Shown here: piece by piece, positions 25,059 to 36,700 of the stretch
Position numbering within the stretch: position 1 is the stretch's first letter
Layout: each line of letters opens with the position of its first letter
Assembly (NCBI GenBank): GCA_024516155.1
Contig: JAJJXM010000076.1
Span: 124,001 to 188,000 of the forward strand
Length of the DNA stretch: 64,000 nucleotides
Reading direction: 5' to 3'
Source of the DNA: Pyronema omphalodes
Lineage: Eukaryota > Ascomycota > Pezizomycetes > Pezizales > Pyronemataceae
Notes under the pieces: generated by a model
Database searches by the model: none
What the model was told of the DNA's origin: nothing
The model's input: only the letters and a program-made list of their open reading frames with translations
Made by a program: the position numbers and the translations under genes

Positions 25059-27350
25059 CGAGCGTGTCTTTTTTTTCTCTTTTTGGGTCTGATTTGAAAA
25101 TGGAGTTTTGGGAGTTGTGTGGATATATATACGTACACGGTATTATGTTTATGACTGAAAATTTATGTATTGTAAATTAGGTAGCTAGGGTTTAGAAAGC
25201 TACTTATTAGCTTGTTAGTTAAGATATATGACGATCTTTAAATATCCTCAAGTGTGAGCGCCGAGTGGGAATTATATTTCGACCGTGATATTTGCCAAAA
25301 TTGAAGTTTGGGCATACCCGGAGCTATAAAACATTGTAAATTTCAATATCATGAACTCAACCGGGTATTAACCAAAAAGGAAACAAAGCACGTGAACCAT
25401 AAAAGTTTGGAACCGAGATCTCTCCCGCAGCGCCTCCGGCGATCCACCCGACATCAGCAAGATCTGCAGGTCAGGTCGCAAAAAAGTGGCGTGATCCCGA
25501 TCTGATGATCTCGTGATCTCGTGATGCGGGGTGGTGCGGTGCGGGGCGGTGGGGGGAGCGGAGGGTGGGGTGACATACAGTACCATTACCATGGCGGCGG
25601 TGAACCGCGGAGCCGGCGGCGGGTATGGCGTAAGGCTATATAGTCGATAATCGATAAAGTTAATCGGCACGTGGTATTTGTGCCTGTATCTAGATAATGA
25701 GATCTCGGATATCGTGGAGGGTTGATCTACCTCTAGTACCGGAGATTTATGATGTCGTGGGGGGATTATATCTTGGTAACGGTATCTTGTGGGGGGAGGG
25801 ATGGTGGGTGCTGGGTGTGATGGGTATATATGGGGGACTTATGGGATTTATGGGGGGCTTCGGGATCTGCGCTGCCATTTCGGACACCCGGGGGGTTAGA
25901 AATTCTCCGAATGCGGGCTTTGGACGGTTATACGCCGAGAATTTTTGAAATACGCCGATACTCGATGTGGAGGTTGAGAGCTTGTGGTGTGATTTGGGGA
26001 GGGTAAAGAGGGGGGTTGTGGGATATTGGAAGACAGGAGGGGGAGCATAGAGGGAGGGGTAACGGGGAGGGAGAAGGGAGAATGGCGGTTGGTGTGGTGT
26101 TGGGTGTACATAGGGAAGTATTGAGGACCGGATGGAATAAGGCGGAGGGGACTAATTATTTTTGTTACTGGGATTTTTGGTCTGCTAGGGTCATAGGAAA
26201 TAATTCAGGCTGTCCGTGGTGGATGTTTTGAAAATATTCCGTGAGGGCGGGTATAAAAAGTGATGCGTGATAATGCATGATTGGGTGTTTTTTTTGATGT
26301 GGAAATTATTTGGTATATTAATTGGTGACTGATGTAGAGATTAGTGGAAGAAGGGTATGGAGATATTTGCAAAGGTAAGAAAAATATGTGAATATGTGCT
26401 TGAAAAAGTTGGGGGCGGGTGGTATACCGTATACGGACAGGTGATATCAGGTGATTTATCATGTATTCTCGGCATCTGGGTTCCTGAAATCTCAAGTCTC
26501 GAGTCTTAGTAGTCTTATAGCTTTGATGTTTTAGCAATAATACATACTGGGCTAATTTATAGGTCGCCCTTGTTTATTTTGACAGTGTTATGCTACTATA
26601 AAAAAAAGGCGCATGGGTCAGATGGGGTTGTCAGTGTGATTCACCCGAAAGTGCTTCAACTAGGAATATTGTACCATGGGAGGTTGGTATTCAGGGAGCT
26701 AGGGGTCAGAGGAAGTCACTCGTTATTTACTGTGTAGAGAGACATACAGCGGCATGGAAGGTCTACTTAGGAGTGAATGTATGTTTAGCACGCTGGATAA
26801 AGGTCTTTTTCTATTAGAATGATGTTTTTAGGCTTGGGTTCTGGAGATAGTGATTAAACTGCGGGGTTGGTATAGTGTTGGTGTTACTATCGTATCGGGT
26901 TAGTCATTATCATAGTAATGCAATGTCAGCGCTAGAAGTATAGATAAATAGTACTAACAGATTGTTTGTTTGATTACTAGATTGCTCTTTATATTTTTAA
27001 GATTCATACGCCCGGTGACTTTTTATTGAAATCTGGTTTCGGGTTCAGTAATGAGGAGGAATGGACCAGTTTGACTCTCCAGTACCCATGACATAGCCTT
27101 TGTAGGACCTGCCTTGTATACAGGCTGTCAGAACTCTGCTGTAACAAGTCACACGATCTGGATTGCTGGCAAAGAATGACAGGGAATCAAAAACGATTAG
27201 GCAGAAGAAATAATGGCAGCACTGAATCCATGATGTTTTCTAAAGGTTATTATTGAAATAACTACTACCTAACAACAACTAATACTTTATGAAAGCTACT
27301 ATTCAACTATAACTACTCCTAGTATATATAACCGGAGATAGCTTTTCAAC
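25059..27350. other. intergenic, no gene seen
   Basis: Convergent 3' ends flank this stretch: the permease on the left and the minus-strand monooxygenase on the right. G-rich low-complexity sequence fills 25530-26130, and the rest is AT-rich. The open frames lack protein-like composition. Confidence 0.5.
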
Positions 27351-28544
27351 TCAGTAGGAAACCTCTTCTACAGGATTATACTGCCTAGTTTCCTTCATCT
27401 GTCCATCTCCACCCATCTGTTCCTTCAACCTTTCCTGAAATCCGGCAGGTGAATCCTCTTTGAAAGCTGATTCCAGATTTGACCATGTTACCATAGCATT
27501 CTTTTCTGCTCTCTCCATCATCTTGACTTCATGTTCTTTTACTCTTTCCGGCCAATCATCCCCACTCAATGCCTCCGCTAATTCCACCGCATCAAGCATT
27601 GCCAAGTTAACACCAACTCCCGCAAATGGTGTCATCAAATGAGCTGCATCCCCAATGAGAGTACATCCCTTCTGGTGCGCCCACCTGAAATCTACCGGTA
27701 ACATAAACAGCTTCCTCGGCGTAATATCCTCATCAGACTTGTATATCAGGTTCTTCAAAGGATCCGCCCAGTCCGCATAATACCCCTCCACCAGTGCCGC
27801 TTTTGCCTTCTTCGCATCTTCCCAAGGAATGCATGACTTCTCCAACCACTCTTCTCCCTTTCGTAGCATCGCATAAGACTTGACACTCCCATCCCCATTT
27901 CTCTGACATACCAACGCCTTCCCATCGCCAAAAACAAAGAAACTTCCCTTCCCCACCATCTCAGCAATATCGGGGTTCCTCTCATCCACATCCGAGCAAC
28001 AAAGATCCACCCCAGAAACTCCGGAATAGTAAGGCTTAACATCCGACAAAGCAGCTCGAGCTTTACTCCAAGCACCATCAGCTCCAACAACAATATCAAA
28101 TCGATCTTCTCCTTTGGAATGTTTCACAATCCATCCATCTCCTTCGGTTTCTTTGACAATAGATGAAACCTTTGTTCCCCATTGGATCCTGTCCGCTGGA
28201 ATCGATCGAACAAGCATATCCCGTAAATCCTTACGATCGATTTCCGGCCGCTCACCCTGTCCGGCAAATGAGGGGGTATCGACAAGAAGGTTATTGGACT
28301 TGTCGGCTAGACGAAAAGCTTCGCCTTCAAGACGGTAGAGGGTTTGGAATTCCGTGGTGAGGCCACAGGCGGCAATAGCGGCTTGTCCGGAGGTGGGGTG
28401 GAGATCAAGTGTACCACCCTGAGGGCGGGACGTAGAGGTAGCGTCGAGTTCAAAGATGGTAAAGGGTTTTTTGGCGAGATATAGGAGACGGCCAAGGGTT
28501 AGACCGCTGGGGCCTGCACCGAGAATAGCTATGGATGGCGACAT
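27351..28544 (-). CDS. FAD-dependent monooxygenase, TetX-like class A hydroxylase
   Basis: A single exon of 397 aa, typical length for this family. The N-terminal Rossmann motif GAGPSG (residues 9-14) binds the ADP of FAD. A RPQGGTLDLHPTSGQ block follows, as in TetX-like hydroxylases. The second FAD signature LIGDAAHLMTPFAGVGVN, with the ribose-binding Asp at residue 299, is intact. The DG motif region (VVGADGAWSKAR) is present as well. The enzyme should use NADPH and O2 to hydroxylate an aromatic or polyketide-like substrate in the cytosol. The substrate cannot be told from sequence. No polyketide or peptide synthase lies within the window, so I see no biosynthetic cluster. Relatives in fungi are usually annotated only as FAD/NAD(P)-binding monooxygenases. 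Confidence 0.9.
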   Translation of the reverse strand: MSPSIAILGAGPSGLTLGRLLYLAKKPFTIFELDATSTSRPQGGTLDLHPTSGQAAIAACGLTTEFQTLYRLEGEAFRLADKSNNLLVDTPSFAGQGERPEIDRKDLRDMLVRSIPADRIQWGTKVSSIVKETEGDGWIVKHSKGEDRFDIVVGADGAWSKARAALSDVKPYYSGVSGVDLCCSDVDERNPDIAEMVGKGSFFVFGDGKALVCQRNGDGSVKSYAMLRKGEEWLEKSCIPWEDAKKAKAALVEGYYADWADPLKNLIYKSDEDITPRKLFMLPVDFRWAHQKGCTLIGDAAHLMTPFAGVGVNLAMLDAVELAEALSGDDWPERVKEHEVKMMERAEKNAMVTWSNLESAFKEDSPAGFQERLKEQMGGDGQMKETRQYNPVEEVSY

Positions 28545-30528
28545 GTTTATATCTAGGTATAGACGAAGTGTTTTGGATTAGGTTTGTTTAGTTTGCTGGA
28601 AGTTGTGAAGTGATTGAGATACTGATGGAATAAGGATTGCATATGGAGATGTCCTATATTTGTAGAAATTTTGTTACCGTCATGGGTCATTTTGGAATCG
28701 GGGATATGTTCTTCCGTGTTGCTGGGTATGTAGTACCGGTGATAGGAGAAGGTATTGACTCATGCATAAAACCCGACTGCACAGCCATCAACTCCGACGT
28801 AAAGCACGGAGATCGGGAGTTGTTGATGCCCGAGGGTTGTTGATCGCTGGGTAGACCGGGAAGGGCATGCAGGTATGGGGGTGCCGGTAACGTTAGCTGA
28901 GTGGAGCCCACGCGGCATCTGACATGACATTCGGCGGTTATGTATAAATTGCATCGACTGGATTTTATGCCCTGAATCGACGTTACAAGAGAATTTGGTA
29001 TTACGACACTGTTTACCTGGGAGCGGATGGGATCAGAGTTACATCCGGTGTCATGAGTTGATTCCACCGGCTCAATGCTAATGGACCACAGGCACTCTGC
29101 AGTAGATAAATATCTCTGGAACTGGAAATCCGTCTTGGCACATGGTAATAAAGAATGTCAAGGACCCGCTGGGGTAGTAATATCAGATTTGCCCAATGGC
29201 TCAACGCAAATTCTACCATATCTAATCATCCGGATCAATTGGTCTGGAGGACTGCCGGACCTCTTAACCTATTGGCCCGAGCGCAAAGAAGGCGTGGCAG
29301 GTTATGTAGTTCATGCTCCATTAGAAACAAAGGATGGATAGCTATTGTTTGCAAAGCATTATTTCTAAAAATATATACCTCAGTTGGTGACCGGCTTTAT
29401 GGATGAACTTCAAGTTGCGTTGAATCAGCCATGCTCATCGTACGCCACATCTGATTTCGATGTGTATCATCCCTGTGTTTCATGCCCGCGTGGGGTTGAT
29501 CGATCTCATCGGTTCGGAGTAAAAAATTGGGTGTCTCTGACAGGTTTAGTGTATTGCGGAGGCGGATCAGAGAGGTCTCTCGGCTGTGTTGTAAATGACG
29601 TTGAGGATGAAAGCTAGAATTTAGCACGCATTCGCGTCGATTTCATAAATACGACAGCCCAGGCGTCATGCCTTCTATACGAAGAGCTGTGTGAAATTGT
29701 TTCAAATAGAATCCAGTGAATGGCTCCGAATTCTGCTGCGGAAACGGGGAAATGCAGACGATTCCTTAGTCATACCTGGCAAGGCGTTGATGTGCGCGAG
29801 CCCACGGCGTCTGGTATGTATGACGCATCGTTGTTCTAAATTCGCGTGATGCGTGACTGGTTCTCCGCAGCTTCTGGGATATTCACTTGAGAATCATCGT
29901 CGTAGAAACGTAGAAAGAATTATACGTTTGGCGTCAGGTCGTTTTGAGTCTTTCTATTCTTCTTGACTGAAAACATCAGACAGTCTCATCAAGTTTCGTA
30001 ACGTAAAAGTGCAAAGTGCTTCAGCTTGGCACATGGCATACATACGGCTTGGCGCATTGCTTGTAAGAGCCGCTTGCTGCGCGGACTTGTACCCTTGACT
30101 TCCATCTCCACGTCCCACTCCACCACAAACTCCTCTCTCCATCACTACTCTCGGTCGGAAACGTCAACTATTCTTAACTACTCCTCAACGTGATAGTATT
30201 TATCCGGTAAGTTAGATCCTTAACCCGATCTGCAAGAGATTTGCATTTAATGTCTTTGGACTTCGCTTGCGACAGCATGCGTTTGTTCCTCTGTCGTACC
30301 TGTCGTGCCTATTGCACGGAGGTTCCCGTGCTGTCACGCGATTGAAAAAAAGCGAAGCAACTCACTAACCTCTGAATGCAGTAGATATTATTGTTGGTGA
30401 GAACATACGACGATTGCACCCGCCGAACCGAGTTCCTGTCAAGAGCTCGTCGGCGCCATTGTTCAACCATCCCATAGCTGATCACCGCACTACGCCTAGC
30501 AACAGTCCGACAACCATTAACAGACACA
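28545..30528. other. intergenic between divergent genes, no gene seen
   Basis: This is upstream sequence of the monooxygenase (minus strand) and of MEX67 (plus strand). Several short frames exist, but none has family motifs, and their codon composition looks random. The last 300 bp are presumably the MEX67 promoter and 5' UTR. Confidence 0.45.
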
Positions 30529-32974
30529 ATGTCAGGTCGTATTGGTGGAGGTGGAATCACCAAGAGAACTGGAACAGCCCGCACTCGAGTTGATCGAGAT
30601 GGTGATTTAGACATGGACGCAGCCGCTGGTGGTGCACGTGGAGGCCGTGGTGGCGCACGCCGCGGGGGTGCTTCGGGTCCAGGACGCCATATCAACTTGA
30701 ACAACGCCCCTAAGGGCCCCGCAGCAGAGCAGAAGAGGAGTGGAAATGGAATGGGCGCAGGAAGGAGGGGCGGAAAAGCGCGCGGCGGATCAGCCCGCAG
30801 GAATGCAAATGATCATGTTCCACTTGTTGGAATCAAGGTCGACGGATGGAAAGCCAGCAAGGGCAGCGCAGAAGAATGCATTAGATTTATGGAGAGAAAA
30901 ACCTCGCTGAAGTTTCGTAAGGTATGATATACTGCCCGCTTCTACTGTTTAGGTTGATGGACCTTTGTTGCCCTCCTCATATCCCGCATTTACTATCGCG
31001 TATTTGCAAGAATCGGTGTAGTGTTCAACACACGGTAGAAGCGAACTACGATATGCTCAATTTAATTATACACAATTAATCCCTGCGATCCTTTTGATGC
31101 ATGGGCATATCAGACAATCATTGCGCCGACCGGAGAACACTATTGTCATCAGTATCAATCGCAATTATTTCTGCGGGATGGAGAAAGGGGGGCTTTCGGG
31201 TCGAGAATATGTCGGTTATCACAAATGCTAAGACGACCCGTTCGATAGACTTCAAAACAAGGAGAATACTTGATTCTCTACGTTCCACCGGCTGTCATTC
31301 CGCAGGTTCTTAACTGGGACGGTGCCAAATTCGCCGGAGTTAATCTTAAAATCACCGCCGATGTTGTCGACGGAATATTGGACACCTCTATGCAGGATGC
31401 TACTCCCAAGAATGGATCAACAGCAAATACCAAAGCTATATTGGACCAAGTACTCGTCGCACGATACAGGCCGGAAGAAAAATTCCTGGATCTTTCCCGC
31501 CTTGGTGAGGAGCCCATTCTCAGGGATAATGGGTTTTTCAACCAAGGAAGTACAACTCTGAAGGTTTTCCCCGCACTCATGGTTTGTGCTGAGAAGAAAT
31601 GGCCCACCGGAAACATTAAAAGAGAGATGATTCACTCTGTGTCAATCGCTCAGAACAATTTAAAGACGATCACCCCCGTCACCTCATTGAGCATCACGTT
31701 TCCAGATTTGAAGAACCTCAGCTTGGAAGGGAATGAAATTAGTGATCTCAAAGCCTTGGAGGGTTGGAGGTCGAGGTTTCGAAACTTGGAACAATTGTAC
31801 CTCACCGGAAATCCTGTTGTAAACGCAGAGAACTACAGGGAGGTGATGATTCGACGATACCCTAAGCTAGTTTTGCTTGATAATGTCGTCGTCGACCGGC
31901 CAGCTATCAACATTGGAGACAACAAACCCGGAATCAACATCATTCAAAATCCTAGTACCGCCATCGATGCTAACGGACGACCCATCTTCCCCTTGCCTGT
32001 TAGGGGCCATCTCCAGGACGACCCTAATGCAACTGCCACTCAATTCCTTATGCAGTATGTATACCTCCCCATTTCCTAATAAATCAGTGCACTAATCGCT
32101 GTTTAGATTTTTCTCTTCCATCGACAATAGTAAGGATATGATTCTAGAGAAATTCTACACACCGCAAACGACATTTTCGTTATCTGTTAACACTTCAGCA
32201 CCCCGCGTTGAAGCTTTGCAAGGAGAGAGGCAGTTTTGGGATGCCTACATCCCCAAATCTCGAAACATGAAACGTATCCACGAAGTTCCTCAAATGATCG
32301 ACCGTCTCGCTGTTGGACCACAGGAAATCCGTGCGCTATGGGATTCGCTCCCTGCCACTCGGCATAATGTCCAAATCGCCGAATTATGGAGCTTCGATGT
32401 CATCACTACCGAGATCGCTAAAGGAGTGATGGGTCAAGTAGCCATGGTCCATGGCGAGTTCGAGGAACTTAACCCTAACTCATCCGCTATTATCAAGCGA
32501 AGCTTCGACCGTAGCTTTACGCTCGGAATGAGTACCGAAGGTGTGAAGGTTCTTTCTGACCTGATGACTGTTCGAAGTTATTCCGGACACACTGCTTGGC
32601 AGGTCGATCCCAACGCACCTGTTGCTGTGCCACAGGTGGCCCCTCCTATTGCCCCTGTACCTCAGATTACCCCACAAGCTGCACCCCAAGCTGTAGTCGA
32701 ACCCGTTCCTGGAAACGCTGTGCCCATTACATCAGCAGCACTACCTGATGTTGAGGAACAGCAACGCAGATGTATGCAGCTTGCTGAAACCACCGGGCTC
32801 AACCTTAAATACGCTGAGATGTGTTTGATGAACTCCAACTGGGATTTAGCGTCTGCATGGCTCTCTTGGAATGATGCCAAAGTATGTTTACCTATCAACT
32901 AAATCCTATTTCGGAACTTTGCGCTGACAACATCACAGCAAAACGGAACTATTACCCCGGATATGCTACAATAA
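30529..32974 (+). CDS. MEX67: mRNA export receptor Mex67/NXF1
   Basis: Four exons, 30529-30921, 31249-32054, 32107-32881 and 32939-32974, give 669 aa. Domain order matches Mex67/TAP. An RGG-rich N-terminus (1-95) is followed by an RRM-like fold (about 97-185, including GIKVDGWKASKG and EYLILYVPP). Leucine-rich repeats lie at about 260-345 (LKNLSLEGNEISDL, LEQLYLTGNPV), and an NTF2-like domain that pairs with Mtr2 at about 395-570. A Pro/Val/Gln linker leads to a C-terminal UBA/TAP-C domain (about 613-669) that binds FG nucleoporins. The protein carries mature mRNPs through the nuclear pore. The acceptor at 31248 restores the RRM strand EYLILYV and has a GCTAAG branch-like site 18-24 nt upstream. 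It makes intron 1 327 nt long against 52 and 57 nt for the others. The last exon is just 36 nt, reading QNGTITPDMLQ. Confidence 0.93.
30922..31248 (+). other. unusually long first intron of MEX67
   Basis: It starts GTATGA and ends GATAG, with a GCTAAG branch-like sequence. At 327 nt it is about six times longer than its sister introns, and it interrupts the RRM-like domain. An extra small exon inside is not excluded, but the flanking protein joins well without one. Confidence 0.6.
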
Positions 32975-33783
32975 TTGTATTAGATAGATAGTGATTTGTT
33001 TGGTTGTTTTTTTTTTGTTGGAATTTTCAAGCGGAAAATATTATGACGTCGCGCCTGACTACATCAGCAGGTTGTTGACACGATTGCTACATGAGAATGT
33101 TCTGATCTGGGGCCGGTTCTATAGGGTGGGATAAGTCGGAGACTGTATCTATCGCTACAATGGATGTCTGGTTGCTGGGATTTTTGATGCTTTTGGTTAA
33201 AGCCACAACTTTTGTATCATATCTTACTAGGAATCTGGAGGATGCCAATAGAAACTGCCTAACGCATGAATAAAATATGTTATTCATCGCCATGCTGTTT
33301 TGTTTCGAAGTGAGTTTAACTGATATGTCATATGGCCTTCTCAAAGGAAACTTGAATGTAACGATAAATACCCGGGCTATGTTCGTACATACGACGTGTG
33401 TGTGATTCAATCCAAAAAAAAGAAAAAAGGTTTCTTAAAAGAGACGTGTGATATTTCATGACCCAATACTTTCCCACAATTACCATCAGTTCATTTTCGA
33501 TTTCACATGCGTATCTGTAGGGGATATAAAATATGCCGCCGGATGAAGCACCGTTGAGAGAATATACGGGCTGTAGTTAGGGCGTAGGGGCTTGGTAGCC
33601 AGGCCCGGGCGAAGGTTAACGGTTTGACATTGTAGGCTATTTATTGATTCTGTGATTTTAGCCCATCAGAGTCCAGGGACTCTGCATTTTTGAATTAAAA
33701 ACATCACTGAGTAAAATTATCATTGATACCAACACAGTTCATCAAAACACCTATCACTACTCCATCCCCCCTCTCAAAGCTAT
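32975..33783. other. intergenic between convergent MEX67 and ECM29
   Basis: About 800 bp of 3' flanking DNA. It probably holds the two 3' UTRs; no other feature is seen. Confidence 0.6.
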
Positions 33784-36700
33784 TTACAACGCTGCAAACC
33801 TCGCTGCCACAGGACCCAAAACCTGTCTAACCACCGACGAATTCTCCTCCCCTAACCTAACCTGAACCACCTCCTTCATCTTCCCCACCATTCCGTCAAA
33901 CCTGGCACCATCCACAGCATTCTTATACCGTTCCAACACATCCACAAATACACCCAACGCAGCCACGGCTTTACTCCGTCCCATCTCGTATCCCTGGTCA
34001 TGAAGATGCTCGTCGATTCTCTTAAAGATATTCTGAAGAGACTTATCCCAGTTAGCGCCGGTGAATGTAACGTCCGAGGAGTTAAGGTGTTCTGCGGTAA
34101 TGGTGATTGAGGAAATTATGCAGCTTTTGAGGGCGATGTTTGCACCTGCGGATTGCTTGTCTAGAATATCGAGAAGACTTTCGAGCTGCTTAATTGCATT
34201 TGCTTCTACAATACTTTATTAGTACAGCAAAAAAAGGGATCAGTAAGTTGCGATTGAAACTTACCATTCTTCTTCGAAGGTCTCCAGCATCGTGCCAATG
34301 CGGTTAAACAGTGGACAACAGTCGCCTGCTGAAGCTGTTTAGAGCTATGACCATCTTTTCCATCCACATCCATATCATCCTCATCATCCGGAGAAATAGC
34401 CGCAGCCACAATATCGAAAGCGCTGTCAAACAAATTCGACTCCGGGAATCCGGCCGCATATAGTCCTAGACAATTAATAGCTGGACCGCGATAAGTAGCG
34501 CTGTTACGTTTTGCTTCGCGGGTCATGATTTTTTCAAGTTCGGCGATTCTCTTGGAATCGGTGAGGAGGTGTGGCTTGACATCTACGGCAAAGGTAACGA
34601 AAGATTCGAGGACTTTTTCTTTTCCTTCCCAGCTTTTAATTGCGGTGGCGGTAACGAGGGCGGGCCAGATAATCTCGACTTGGGCGGCCGTGGCATCGCG
34701 AGCTGTGGCAAAATTATTAGCAACCCATTAGGAAGAAGAGGAACTTGGTGCATACATAAAGCCTTTGCAGCTTCTGCAAGAGCCAAGGAACAGGTTTGTT
34801 TGGTTGCCCATCGTGCAGATGAGATGTTGTCCTTGCATAGCTGGACAATCTCATTGAGATACAGCTTGATAGCACCGGAGCCACCAGTGTTGTCGGACCA
34901 GGTTTTCGAAAACTCTTCGGAAACTGATGCATCCATGTCATTTTTGGCAATGAATATGAATGGTAAGATATCAACAGCTAAGGAGTTGGCACGATCAGTA
35001 GCACTTACGTTCGAGTTAGCAGTTGGAAATCCGATAACGAGACTAGGAAAAACTTACTGCTTGTAGATTGCGGAAATAATAGCACCGGCTACTCTTCGTT
35101 CCTTCTCTTCGCTGGACCAGTAAGTATCCTTGCACCACTTGACAGTGTTCAAAAGCCCATCATCTGTAGCTAATCTACAGGCATATCCAATAGCAATTGC
35201 ATAACTAGCAGAAACCACCTCACTTCTGTCGTTAACTACGCCGAGAAGACTCTTTCCAATGCTATCGGCGTAGGGCTTGAATAAAGTAGGGTGGCGCATG
35301 ACAAGACTAACAATGACACGACTACAACCTGCTTTAGAAGGAAGTGATAGGAATGTACGAAGCGACTTTGTTAGAGTAGGAACAAGCTTGGTCATGCTGC
35401 CTTCGTCGAGGTTGTCCAGAATATCCTCAATGGCAGACATAATGGGCGAATGGCGGATACTAGTCAGACGCATACGATCAATCTGAAAATTCGTCCCGTG
35501 TTAATTTGAATCCCATAGCAAAGGAGGATCTCGGTAATACTTACGTCCTCACCAGTGGTTTTGTACTTATCGGCGTTCATGATCAAATAGTTGACAGCCT
35601 CAGGCTCAACTTCGGCAAGTAGCACCAGCATCTTGTGTACAAGATCCGGAATCCAAGGTCTGAGCTTTTCTCCGGCGCTTTTGACAACCTTGAGCAGAGT
35701 ATCTATTTATTGCATGGTTAGCTATACGGCATGTTTCATCATTCAAGAAATACTTACGGAGAGCAAACATCTGAACATCACTGGCCTCTGCCTCTAGTCC
35801 TTGTCTTCCCATCAAGAACTCCATAAGAGATGTTAAAATCTCAGCCGTTTCCTTCGGTCCTGTGTCTCCTTCAAGCGCCCTGACCATTCCGGTAGTCAAA
35901 GTCTTACACAGCTTCATAGCCGCAACTCTAACACTCTCCTTCACATCATCCAAAACCTTAAATGCTACTACCCAGATCTCTTGAAGATATTGTTTGTACT
36001 GCGATACCTTTCTGCCTCCAAGAAGATCGGCCATCGCAGCAATACTAGCCTCACGCACTCGCCACTCACTACCACGAAGAGAGCTCTTGAGACACTCCTG
36101 AAGTATATCTTCCCACCACCGTTCCACAGTTTCCGAGCCACCACCGAGTGCCTGCCAGATTGACTCCATACTCTGTCGTACACCTGTCGACGGGTCAAAC
36201 CGGTATCGATACAAAACCGGCCAAAGCTTTGCGTTATCGCGGACCTCCACAGAGCTAGAAAGAATCTTCTGAAGTCCAAAACGTCCAAAAGCAGCACGAG
36301 ATGTCCAGAGGGAATTATGGCGTGCTAGAGACATGAATTTATAGACGAGACTAGGATCGCCGAGCTCTGCAGCTAGAGACATAATATCGCCGTAAGATCC
36401 AACGCTGGAGCCATCACCGGTTGGCAGCTGGCCGGGTTCGAAGAGTTGTGTGTCGCGGGATACTTGAATCTTTTGCTTGGTCTCGCCGGTGAAAGATGAT
36501 ACTAATGCTCTGACTAGTTCTCGTTGGGTGGATTCATCGGAGAGGCCATAAACCGCTGTCAATCCACGGGCTGCAGACTCCTGAATGAAATCTAGTGAAA
36601 AGGGTCAACGGAATACTCATAATAACCATTTGAGGGAGGGTTCATACCATCTCTATCAGTCAAGAACATTCGGAAAGCAAGTTGTGCCTCAGTCAACCGT

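Noticed and set aside
27351..28544. Monooxygenase as part of a secondary-metabolite cluster
   Set aside because: No synthase, cluster regulator or tailoring neighbour; the adjacent genes are housekeeping (sulfate permease, MEX67).
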